Below are positions 22,535 through 32,791 of a stretch of 54,848 nucleotides of DNA, piece after piece. Made by a program: the position numbers and the translations under genes. Every line of letters starts with the position of its first letter. Position 1 is the first letter of the stretch. This stretch comes from Butyriboletus loyo. Its lineage: Eukaryota; Basidiomycota; Agaricomycetes; Boletales; Boletaceae. The stretch is from contig JBBPSI010000166.1 of NCBI GenBank assembly GCA_038093515.1, positions 1 through 54,848 of the forward strand, read 5' to 3'. The notes below the pieces were generated by a model, which saw nothing but the letters and a program-made list of their open reading frames with translations, was not told the origin of the DNA and searched no databases.

Positions 22535-23850
22535 ATGTCGACTGAAACAACAGCAGGTAGCTTTAAAGGCGTTGCTTTGGTAACAGGTTCGGGACAGGGT
22601 ATCGGTCGCAGCATTGCACTCCGACTCGCGAGCGACGGATACGATGTCGGGTTGAACGACATTCATGCAAACAAGAACAAGGTTGAGGATTTAAGCGAAG
22701 AAATCACCCGACAGTATCCTGCACGGCACGTTTGCGTTGCGGTGGCCGACGTGAGCGTGGAAGAAGAGGTGAAGAACATGGTCGTCGGTGTGGTCGCAGC
22801 CTTGGGACGCCTCGATGTGGTAAGCACTGGCAGAATAAGTTCAAATTGACTGCCACTTGGTACCAGCATGAGCGACTCAAGCTGACCACATCATCTTCGC
22901 TAGATGGTGGCGAATGCGGGCGTGGTGAGAGTCAAGACGATCCTTGAAAGTAAGATTTTTCATACCAGCATTTGATGGTTTTGTGGTATGTACATAGATC
23001 GTCGCGCGCTGACGAATTTGCCCCGGTCACAATAGCAACCACAGAGGATTGGGATACCACGTTGGCGGTTAATGGTCGTGGAACGTTCCTTTGTTACAAA
23101 TATGCAGCGCAAGAGATGATTTCCAGAGGCACCAAAGGACGCATCGTCGGTGCTAGCTCCATCGCTGGCAAGCGAGGTTGGGATAATCATTCTCCCGATT
23201 ATAATCACGTACCTAACTTGTGAGATGATGACACCACACAGGAAGTATACTACTTGGTTCTTACTCCGCATCAAAGTTTGCAGTTCGTGGATTGACACAG
23301 TCTGCAGGTCTCACACAGTTTATATCTGGTGTTGTGGTACAGCGTCACTGACAAAGTTCTGACAGCCAATGAGTTTGGACAGTATGGAATAACTGTCAAT
23401 GCGTATGCCCCTGGTGCCGTTGAGACTACGATGTGTTTGTTCTTCTTCTTTATATATATATCAATCTCAAATGGTTGACGGATACGAACCACAGTGACTG
23501 CTCTGAACGACGGCTGGGTGAAGCATACCGGTGACGAAGGGGGTCTCTATGAATTGGTGATTACCTCCGCGTCCGTGGAGGCTGTCACACTTTTACCAGT
23601 TGGATAACAGACAAAGAAGCTTGGTGCTGTTGGCTACGTAGGCAAACCCGAGGACATTGCCGGCCTCGTGTCGTACTTGGTGTCGCCAGAGGCACGCTAC
23701 ATCACGGGTATGCGTCTTCTTTGTCCAATGCCACATGTTGTGACTCTCAGAGCCCACAGGACAGACGGTAATTGAATATCTCTTAAACGAAATGACGGCT
23801 GAAGAGGCTGTTGATAGATCTCCATCAACGGTGGCGAGTACTTCGACTAA
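22535..23850 (+). CDS. Short-chain dehydrogenase/reductase (SDR1)
   Basis: Classical NAD(P)-dependent SDR, probably cytosolic, with closest resemblance to diacetyl/acetoin reductase-like fungal SDRs; the substrate cannot be told. Exons: 22535-22819, 22904-22949, 23036-23176, 23242-23307, 23366-23434, 23495-23556, 23611-23707, 23760-23767 and 23818-23850, joining in frame to 268 residues. Motifs: cofactor loop TGSGQGIGR, VANAG, catalytic Ser in GASS, catalytic YSASK, then NAYAPGAVETTM, GKPEDIAGLVSYLVSPEA, and the usual C-terminal ISINGG. The eighth exon is only 8 nt. It is supported by the other copies and because skipping it would lose the conserved TGQT-ISINGG join. An older-style reading through the last intron gives a tail with no homology and is not preferred. 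Confidence 0.9.
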
Positions 23851-24154
23851 ACCGTACCTCTGGATTCAAGACCCTGTGTTTAACCTTGAGTGTACTAGCA
23901 TGGCATGTAACTTTGGGATTATTGCTACGGGAAGCAACACTAGTGACCATGTTTTCTCTTGGTGGTTGGCGGCTATACCATGATACCCTGGTCTGTACAG
24001 CAAAGATCCTGGCCGGCCGAGGCAAGGATTTGCCAGCGGGGCAACTCGGGCTTTCAGAATTTCTTCCTTCATTTGTCCTGTCACCACTGGGATTTTTCAC
24101 AGCAAGGGAATGGCAGAAATTTGGTCCTGCTCATCGTCTCAACTGATACATCCC
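23851..24154. other. Spacer between SDR1 and helicase relic E
   Basis: I see no gene, repeat or domain here. The open frame starting at 23792 is read-through of SDR1's last intron. Confidence 0.6.
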
Positions 24155-24720
24155 ATGAATCGCAAACAGGAGCTCAACAAACGCTTTCTTGATATACTTA
24201 CTCGGTGGGTCTACGGATGTCAAACGCCACAAAACTCTCTTTCTTGAAGTCTTTCTCTGCAAGAAGATCCAGCAGCCTGCGTCAGAAAAATAGTCGAGAG
24301 TTGGGCTTTCTGCGGTGCAACAGGCTATGCGCCACGACCTGAGCGTAAAGTTCATGCATCGCCGTGAATGGCCTTGGCTCCATTGTAACCCAGTATCCCC
24401 GTGCTGGCAACGGGGATATATTTGATATCGTCCTTCTCCACGTCCTCAATCTGCCCATCTTTTGGAACAGATTCTGCGAAGTATTTGGGAAGGGAAATCT
24501 AGACAAGAATGCAGAATCCGTATTTGCGCAGCTCCTCGCTTATCTCCCAAGGATGAAAAATAAGGATACTTCCTGCAACCGTGACCGCGCCAAGCAACCT
24601 TCCATTCTCAACAGGCTCATCGGCTCTGACTAGCGAGACGTTAGGGCAGCTGCCAGTCTCATCAATGGGATCATCTCCACCACGTCCGTCACTTCCAATA
24701 TAAGGTTTTATCCACTACTC
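24155..24720 (+). pseudogene. Helicase relic E (N-terminal fragment)
   Basis: A decayed 5' end of a ZNFX1-like helicase. It starts MNRKQELNKRFLDIL and continues after frameshifts with FMHR / MNGLGSIVTQY, then LPIFWNRF...ESVFAQLL and QPSILNRLI. These match residues about 1-180 of helicases A and B. A stop after LIGSD and loss of everything downstream make it a pseudogene. It lies about 300 nt past SDR1 in the same orientation. Confidence 0.85.
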
Positions 24721-24730
24721 GAACGTTATT

Positions 24731-24757
24731 CGCAATTGCGATTACTGAATAGTGCAG
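24731..24757 (-). repeat. Helicase 3'-end signature fragment, inverted
   Basis: On the minus strand this reads CTGCACTATTCAGTAATCGC, the sequence spanning the stop codon region of helicase A (12282-12301). The same signature also lies at 27261-27281 and 47361-47381. Here it is detached and points against relic E, marking an old rearrangement breakpoint. Confidence 0.75.
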
Positions 24758-24895
24758 CGCGGTAACTTCGATTCGCTTCGAAATTCAATGAGCCATTTTA
24801 TCCAAGTTCGAAACATCCGAATTCGACGGCGCTTGCACGTTTAACTTCGCCACGAAGTTCGAACTCAGTCGAAGTTACTCCAAAAAAACGCTTCA
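24758..24895. mobile_element. Decayed MITE fragment
   Basis: The stretch shares GTAACTTCGATTCGCTTCGAAATT...GAGCCATTT and GTTCGAAACATCCGAATT with the MITE at 44628-44852. Its outer GTGTTGC termini are gone. It abuts the start of the SDR2a duplication block, just as the 44.6-45.1 kb MITEs abut the second block. Confidence 0.75.
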
Positions 24896-24901
24896 ATTCG
24901 C

Positions 24902-27345
24902 CACGCATCCATGAGGTTCAGTCAAAGTGTGTTGCCCCGTCGATGTATATCTATCACAATGGTATTGGGTTTCAGATGATATTCTGCTTATCAGCGAAAT
25001 TTCAGTTACCGTCTGACCTGTACGGAATGAGCCCTATGCAAGATTTTTATGTACAAGGTACATACCAGTGATGTAGTGTGCCTCTGGTGATACCAGGTAG
25101 GACACGAGGCTCGCGATATCTTTGGGAGTACCTAGGTAACCAACTGCTGTCATTTTCTTCAACAAAGCTGGTCAGTGTGATCGAACAAATACGAGCATAT
25201 GCTAGGATAATACCGGATCGACAACGCCCCTTTCGTCGCCCGTGATTTTCACCATGTCCTCTTGCAGTGTCTCAACTGTACAGGCACTCGTTAATAAGGG
25301 AAGAGATGCACCTTGGTGAAGGACTGACGCATAGCAGTCTCAATGAGTCCTGGAGCATATGCATTCACAGTTATTCCATACTTCCCAAGATCGATGGCTA
25401 AACACCGTCAGATTGCTATTTCAGAGATGTTCGAGTTATCGAACCTGCGGTTTGGGTTAATCCCCTAATCGCAAACTTCGACGCGCAGTATGCACTCAGG
25501 AATGGACATCCTATAGGGATACCGATATCACGTTAGCCAGGTTTGAATAAATTCGAAATAGTCTGAATTTGACTATTGGGCGTCGCATTGACCTTTCTTG
25601 CCTACGAGAGAGCTAGCGCCAATGATACGACCTTTGGTTCCTTGGTCGACCATCTTCTGTGCGGCATATTTATAACACAGAAACGTTCCACGGACATTGA
25701 CCGCTAGGACGGCATCCAAGTCATCCACAGTTGCTATGGAAGTGAGAAGGTGTTGTCAGGAATTGGCTCCTCTGCAGAATGACAAACCTACTTTGGGTGA
25801 TCGGATCAGTCCTCAAGATGCCTGCATTCGCGACCATCTAATAGAGAATCGTTATCGTGAACCTCGAAGTGAAAGAGTGGGCCTACCACATCAAGACGGC
25901 CAAATGATTCAACCACGCCGTCGACCATGTTCTTTACTTCCTCCTCAATACTCACGTCTGCCACTAGCACGCGGACTCGCCGTCCCGGATATTCCGTGTC
26001 AATCTCCTCCCTGGTTTCATCGAGTCTATGTTTGTTTACGGCGAGATCGTTTAACGCAACATCGTAGCCATCGTTCGCGAGTCGGAGGGCGATGGTCCGA
26101 CCTATGCCATTCCCCGAGCCTGTCACCAATGCGACACCTTTCGAAGGGGCTTTTCTGTTTTAAAAGGCATATGGTCCTGAGAGGGATGAATCGACGGCCA
26201 TCTCCAAGTATTCCGCAGCTTTTTATGTGTACCAGGACGCAGGAAGACATTCCTGCGCGCTCAGAATGTGGTAACAAGCCTCCTGTCTTGGTTTTCATTC
26301 CCGTACCTTGCGCTGAATTTACTGATCTTCCTTCGTATGGGCAGCTTAGAAGCAACTGTAGGCAATTCAAGAAAAAAGGACCAGGGACTCTTTGCTACGA
26401 CAGCGCTGCGAGTGCTTTTGAATGTCCGTCTCCGCTTACCACAACGACTCACAAGGCCTCCGCCAAACTGTGATTCCACGCTTACACCACCACACAAGTA
26501 CCCTGTCTAGCATACCATTGTCCGGTCTTGTCTCTCAGTTCTGCCGACTTGTGGTTGTCTGATTCGACGTCGTCTATCCCTATCCCGAGGTTGTATCCAT
26601 CCCTAGCAAGCCACAGTATGATGCTTCTCCCAATACCCCCACCGGGTTCAGTTTGTCACCAGAGCTACGGCTATTATCCAGAGAGTCAAGTTGAGAGCTC
26701 GGTGGACATCCAGAACAAATTCAAAGGTCGGCCACTCGTATCTTGGATCTGAATCCCCCGCCGTGCAATTTAAATGTCCGTCCCAAAGGACCAAAAGTTC
26801 CTTCTGTGCGTCGTTACTGAATTCAGACTCACGTCGTCACCCCCAATCCAACGCCATCATCAAGCTTGTTGTGTATAAGCCCTTTGAGCCCGAGTCTGCG
26901 AGTAGAACAATGTATTCCCGCAGTCATGGCGCAACCTGAACGTTCTCTAGGATGTTCCTCCCCGCACTCGATTTTTACTACAGACACTCTCGCGCTAAAT
27001 TTGAAACATATCTAGTCGCTGGCGCATTGACCCATAACAGCGTCAGCATGTAAAATCGACGAAGGAAAAAAGTGCAAGAACCACGGTCTCGGTCATGAAC
27101 AGATGTGTTATGTGATCAGCTGCGTAGTAGAACCCAACTACGACCTTCAAGTTTGCGTCGCACGGACAAATCTTCAATGTGTCTATCACTCTGCGTGCAA
27201 TTCTGGATGTATCTGCGTGACGACACGGTAGAGTGGCTTCTCGTATATGTTGATTGTAATTGCGATCACTGAATAGTGCAGCGTGAATCTCCGGAGCCCC
27301 AAGCCGTTCCCTCCTTTTCTGCGTCGTACTCTTTAGCACAAGCAA
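24902..27345. repeat. Segmental duplication, copy 1 (SDR2a side)
   Basis: From about 24902 the sequence aligns in the same orientation with 45150-47380, covering SDR2, its upstream region and the 3' end of the helicase. The helicase part continues as gene C here and relic D in copy 2. Copy 1 has about 115 bp near 26518-26633 and about 200 bp near 27050-27248 that copy 2 lacks. Confidence 0.9.
24918..26170 (-). pseudogene. SDR2a, short-chain dehydrogenase with broken start
   Basis: Nearly identical to intact SDR2b. All exons and splice sites can be followed from TGSGNGIGR to the last exon, which ends THFD at 24918, including an 8-nt micro-exon at 25010-25017. Between the Met at 26170 and the cofactor loop the copy has two extra bases relative to SDR2b. 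The Met is therefore out of frame with the dehydrogenase. In the dehydrogenase frame a TAA lies upstream with no Met between. The last exon also reads IYIDGATHFD instead of ISIDGGIHFD. It is probably non-functional unless translation starts at a non-AUG codon. It lies downstream of helicase C in the same orientation. Confidence 0.8.
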
Positions 27346-27356
27346 CTACTGAAGTA
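26171..27356. other. Spacer between SDR2a and helicase C
   Basis: Most of this stretch is shared with 46430-47340 of copy 2. I see no gene. It would serve as the upstream region of SDR2a and the 3' flank of helicase C. The helicase 3' signature lies at about 27249-27282. Confidence 0.6.
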
Positions 27357-30300
27357 CTAGCATCTTCCCATTGTCTCTCGTCTTGCGACGTACTCCCTGG
27401 CACGAGTAACTGCTGCAGCACGAGCATCTTCCCGTTGTCTCTCAGCGATCAGCCTCTCTCGTCTCTCGGCTGCAGCACGCTGTTGCTCTTGTCGTTGCCT
27501 TTCTGCTTCTCGTTCTTTACCGCTGTATTGCTCTATCCTCATGCGGGTCTGCTGCTGGAGCCACTCGCTCACTTCCTCTCGCGTCCTCCTTTCTTCTTGT
27601 TTCTTGAGCTCGTCCTCTTCATCCTCTTGCCTTCTCCACTCCTCCTGCAGGCGTGCTTCACGTTCTTCCGCCCTATATTGCTCTATCCTCCTACGAGTCT
27701 GCTGCTGAAGCCACTCGCTCACTTCCTCTCGCGTCCTCTTTTCTTCTTGTCTCTTGAGCTCTTCTTCTTCCTCCTCTTGCCTTCTCCACTCTTCCTGCAG
27801 GCGCGCCTCACGTTCTTCTTCCCTATATTGCTCTATCCTCCTACGAGTCTGTTGCTGAAGCCATTCGCTCACTTCCTCTCGCGTCCTGCTTTCTTCTTGT
27901 CTCTTGAGCTCTTCTTCTTCCTCTTGCCTTCTCCACTCTTCATGCAGGCGCGCTTCACGTTCTTCCGCCCTATATTGTTCTATCCTCTTATGGGTCTGCT
28001 GCCGGAGCCACTCGCTCACTTCCTCTCGCGTCCTCCTGTCTTCTTCTCTCTTGAGCTCTTCTTCCTCTTTCCTTCTCCACTCTTCCAGCAGACGCGCCTC
28101 ACGTTCTTCCTGGAGCCTGCATTGTTCCTCTCGTTTCTTCTTTTCTCCCTCTTGTCTCTTGCACTCTTCTTCCTCAAGTTGCCTCCTCCACTCCTGCAGA
28201 CGCGCCTCACGTTGTTCCTCACATTGCCTTCTCCACTCCCGCCACTCCTGCAGACGCACCTCACGTTGTTCCTGATGCCTGCGTTGTTCTTCCCACTGAC
28301 TTGCCTCATATTCTTCCTGGAGCCTGCGTTGTTCCTCGGCGGCCTTCTCTGCTTCCAGCTTAGCTTCCAGTTCGGCCATGTGACGACGATGCTCAGCCTC
28401 AGCTTCCTCTCGTTTTTTCTGCGCCTCACGCTCCTGCCGAGCGATCTCCTCGAGACGCTCAGTTTCCTCAACACAGGCCAGGCAAACAGGCAGGCGATCG
28501 CAACACTCCCAAGTGAGTGTGTGAAAACCCGCTGGACACTTGTCGCTCATCTTGTATTTACATTGCGACGCGTCATGTGGGTCACGTAACGCCGACGACC
28601 GACGAGAGTGGCACTTCATCGGGCATGTATGTCCACAAGCGAGCGTGAATCCGCTTTACAAAAGGCAATGTTAGATCGCGTGAAGGTACGGAGGATGTGA
28701 ACAACTCACCATGGTTCCGTGCATCCACCATCCGGGCAGTGATCGTTGAAATCAATTGCATGCTTGAGTAGAACGGTACGCTCGGGATGCCTTTCACATT
28801 TGACAGGGAACCCCTGGTAAACGTAGTGGCCATTCTCGAGGAGCGTGAAAAACCGTTTCCAGAGTGCTCCCCCTTTCTTGGAGTGCAAAAACGTTTGTGA
28901 GTTGCCAATCAAAATCAGGCCATCTCGGGCGCGTGAGAGGAGGACGTTGAGGTGCTCTGGAGCGGCCATGAATCCGATCGTGTTGGATTTGTTTGATCGT
29001 GTGAGGCTTGCGACCACAATATCGCTTTCCTCTCCCTGATAATTATCTATCCCAGGATGCTAAAACAATCGTTGTATTCGTGGGTGTCTTGCTCACCTAT
29101 CGTAGCTAGATGGATTTGACCTTTCTTGGCTTTGAGTTCAGGTGGTGCAAGCGCGTCTATGCCAGCAAGTGCGAGATCTGACGAATCCGGATCGTTGAGG
29201 ATCGGGTCATTATCGCGCTTCAAAGCGTCGCGTAGCTGGTGCAATTGGCCAAGATAAGGGGTAAGAACGACAATATCCTCGCTTTTGTACCCCTGTTGAA
29301 CAAGGTAGCGTATTATCTTCAGCACCATCTGGACCTCGTATGTGTTTTGCTTTGATGCTTTGGCGTCGCCATCTGAACGGTCCCCAATGAGTGAGTTGTC
29401 GTCTTCAGGATGGGTATGATCTACAAAGATAACGTTCGATTGCACTCCACGGATATCGGACCGTCCATGGGTCGAATGAGCATCAATAAGCTCTGGGTAA
29501 GTGAGCTCGCGGACGAATGCAGAGATTTCGGGGCGCATCCGATGTTGCGTTAAAAGGATTTCATGTGGATAGCCCCTGAGAACAAGACGCTCGAAAAGCG
29601 ACCGGTTCAGGTCAAATCCCTCGCCCTTTTCAACAGTCAATTGATAGTTGTTCACTTTGGGGCGCAATTGTCTGGGAAGGACCATCAGTAACGAATAGTC
29701 GAGATAACGTCGCAGACACACTTGTGGTCACCGATAAGAATCATCTGATTGACCTTGTTCGACAACGCAGTCAACATGTGACTTTCGAGAATCTCTCCTG
29801 CTTCTTCCACTAAGAGACATTGAGGACCAGCCTCCTTGATCGCATCAGCGTAGATGGCTGCCCCTGTGGTCGTACAAGCGATGATCCTCTTCTGCTGCAA
29901 GATTGCCACGGTTGGCTTCCCAAATTCTTCCTTGATGGCCCCCTGTAAGTCATTGTACTTGTGGCCAATCCGGCATATCGACTCTGTGGCCTCAGCAACG
30001 ACTTCGTGCCGCCACGTTGCTAGCAGCTGCTGGCGGGCCGAGTGGCCCATACCCCAGATCCGAGCTGACGCTTGGACATGAGGCTCGCCACTCAACACTC
30101 CAGCGTCTAGACCTCGCGTCCAACGCGAGAAGAGATACCCGTCGTCGATAGCTTGTCCATTCTTCCCGACACGTGTCATCCCATCCTCGTCCTCGGGTGG
30201 CACATAGAATGACTCGGAGAATTCGTGGCGTTCCAGCTTTAGATGGTTCATCAGGGTCGTGTCGTGGTCGGATAACAGTTCGTCAAAGTGGGTTTTAACC

Positions 30301-32108
30301 TCCTCTTCGCAACATGACGCATCCGACTTGAGTTCATTGATGCTACCCCAGTCATAGTGAAATCGTCTGCGGGGTTGCTTGTGGAGGGAGAGATGCGCCA
30401 TCGACTCGTTTGGACGGCCGCCGAGGCGCACTATGGATGCCTCAGGAATATTATACTTGAGAAGGTCTCCGAGGAACTGGTCCAGCGCATGATTGGTATA
30501 GCAAACGACAAGGATGGTTTGAGAAGTCTTGTCGTGTATTGCTTTCGCATGAATGGTCCCTATGAAAGACTTCCCGGTTCCTGCGCGAGCAGTGAGATGG
30601 TATTAAATAAAAAGACGATAATGCCCACCTGGGGGTCCTTGGACCAACGACACACGTTTCGTAAGGCCTGCAATCAGAGACCTCGTCTGAGACTTATCTA
30701 GTCGGATAGATGTAGGGAGGCCCAATAGGCTGCGTAGGTCAACGGAAAGATCTGAGCCAACCGCATCTATAATGTGCGACAGAGCTGCTGTGTTCTGCAC
30801 GACGGTGACGGGTGTCCCTGTTTTCCAAAATAGAATCTCCTCGGCGAGCGGAACAGAGTCCATCTTTTTTAGTGCAGTGAGCACCGGCTCGAAGGAAAAT
30901 GTAGTAGCGTCGATTTGAATGAGTCGTACGTTCTTGGCGGTGCAAAGAGATGTGAGGGCCTTTCTTATATTGACAGCGCCATTTAGCTGGAGGACTATCA
31001 CTGGAGGTTCGCACGCTAGAAGTTCCTCCACGCGGTCTACTATCCCGAAGCTGATGACATCTTGTCCGATGGCGAGGCAAGCAAGAGACTGATGCCTCAA
31101 AATCTTCGAACCACGAGGATCCCGGGTAAGGAACTTTACCCGAGCCTGCTCGTCCTTTATGTTCTTGAGCTGTTCGAGGTCGGTGCTGCATTGCAGCTTG
31201 ATGCCCCAGCGAGTCTTCCGGTTGTTCGTACCGGTATAAAGACCGATCATAGACACGTTGCTAGTGAAACGAGGACCACCATGCTTTCCCAGCTTTTGTA
31301 AAGCAGCTTGTAGCTCCTCACGGATGTCGAAGAGCATGTCCTCGCGGAGCATCCGAAAAGTATTATCCAAGTAATCCTCCACCGGAGTTTCTGATGCGCT
31401 CAGCTCATCATGGAACGCTGGGTGGAGGAAGGGTGGCTTTTGACACAATATTTCGTCGACTGTGGGGAGGATAGCAATGTCGCGATAGTGGGCAAAGTCG
31501 TTATCATGGCGTCCACCACGCCCATTGAGGACGCAAGACGCCGTCACCGAAGTGGGGCTAGAGAGAATGTGTTTGATGAGATGTCCGGTCTCTCTGATTT
31601 TGTGGTTGGACGACGCTATGAGGCTATCGTGGACGAAGGGTTGAATTGCAACGTCTCGATAAGGAGTGGCGTCCCGGTTTTGTAAAGTCAGGAGTCGGGA
31701 GAGCAGTCTAGCGAAGACCAATTGAGCGTCCTCGCTCAACGCGCCTTGTTGGAACATGCGAACAAAGACATCCCAGAAGATTGGTGGCTCTACCACATGG
31801 AACAAGATATTGTCCAGGGTCTCGCCACCTACATCGGAAGTTCTAAGGAGATACTCCAGGACAGTGGAACCCAACCCATTCATGAATTCGATAGACAAGT
31901 CGGAGCGCAATGCGGACTGGACTGAAGACAGCCCGTGAGCACTCCCAGCAATTGCATTCAAGCATACCACTGGGTCATCCTGAACGCAGAGTCCCTCTAG
32001 GAAAAGAGTGGCGCCACGGGGATCAAGTTTGACTGTCCCAGATAGGACATCGAGGAATCGTTTTTTCAGTCTAGGAACACGGCTAGAATTCAAAAGAGCA
32101 GGATTCAT
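27357..32108 (-). CDS. ZNFX1-like SF1 helicase with expanded coiled-coil tail (helicase C)
   Basis: Near-twin of helicase A in opposite orientation. Exons 32108-30629, 30580-29722, 29671-29097, 29046-28710 and 28653-27357 join in frame to 1515 residues. The first four exons have exactly the same lengths as in A. All helicase motifs are present: GPPGTGKS, EEAGEILESH, GDHKQLRP, QHRMRPEIS. In the last motif the sequence reads EHLNVLLSRARDG where A and B have ERLNVLLSRARDG; the effect is unknown. The Cys-rich finger segment is intact. The tail is about 135 residues longer than that of A and is built from four roughly 50-residue repeats containing REEVSEWLQQQT. SDR2a follows downstream in the same orientation. 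A different upstream flank from A suggests different expression. The ORF is open further upstream to 32267, but homology with A and B supports the Met at 32108. Confidence 0.93.
27500..28080 (-). repeat. 150-bp in-frame tandem repeats in helicase C tail
   Basis: A block containing CCACTCGCTCACTTCCTCTC (plus strand) recurs at 27561, 27711, 27861 (one mismatch) and 28008, giving spacings of 150, 150 and 147 bp. Each encodes about 50 residues of E/R/Q-rich coiled coil. None of these units is present in helicase A. Confidence 0.93.
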
Positions 32109-32145
32109 GTAAGGCTTGGTCGAGCGAGTACCAGGGCACGAGGAT

Positions 32146-32791
32146 GTTGGCAGACTTCTAAAGAAGTTCACACAGCATTGAATTCGGAATGAAGAGTCAG
32201 TGTGTTTCGGCCAAATTACTGGCAGTTCCTCGTGCTGAAGTGATTCACTGAAGCGTTTGAAGCACAACCTCCTCCAGATCCGAAGAGGATAAATTGCATA
32301 GCTGTGTGGTTATTGAAGAAATGGCAGAAATTGTGTATGTGGGGATATAATCGATTGATCGATAACAAGTTTTTCCCATTATAATGCCGCTTGCCTGCCA
32401 CCAGCCGCCGTGCCACTGGTTCCGACGGCGGCCATGTCTTCTGTCCATTTGCACCAGACTTCTGAGTACTAATGACAGCTTCTCCTTTGTTTAGCAGCGA
32501 ACGGAAAGAATTAGGCAAGTTCTGACCTAGTTTCAGACTTGCATTCTCGTTTGGCGCGCTATGGCGAACGCAGGCAATTCAAGTAAATCACATAGTATTA
32601 ACTACTCATGAGAAGCCTTTATTCACCCGGGATACGGTCTAATCATGGTACTCGTCATGTGGTTCCAAAAGCACCTGACGAACATCATGCTTCCTCCGTC
32701 CGCGTAGCCGCTATAAGAAGCTTAGTGAGTTGTTATCTGTCGTCGACCCTTCTCCCTCGTACCCTTTGGTCACACTTTCGCAGTTCACGAG
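32146..32791. other. Divergent intergenic region, helicase C and aldehyde dehydrogenase
   Basis: Holds the upstream regions of two divergently transcribed genes. No repeat or domain is recognised. The open frame on the minus strand up to 32518 has no homology I can name. Confidence 0.5.

Larger units (their letters stand above)
27249..32145 (-). repeat. Right arm of about 4.3 kb inverted repeat (helicase C)
   Basis: Reverse-oriented counterpart of 7914-12320. By my reading the 493 residues of exon 1 differ from helicase A at about 19 positions, and intron positions and lengths are the same. The upstream flanks diverge completely beyond about 35 nt before the start codon. Confidence 0.9.

Noticed and set aside
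23768..23983. Longer SDR1 C-terminus reading through the last intron
   Set aside because: The tail has no homology, whereas splicing restores the terminal ISINGG typical of SDRs and seen in SDR2b.
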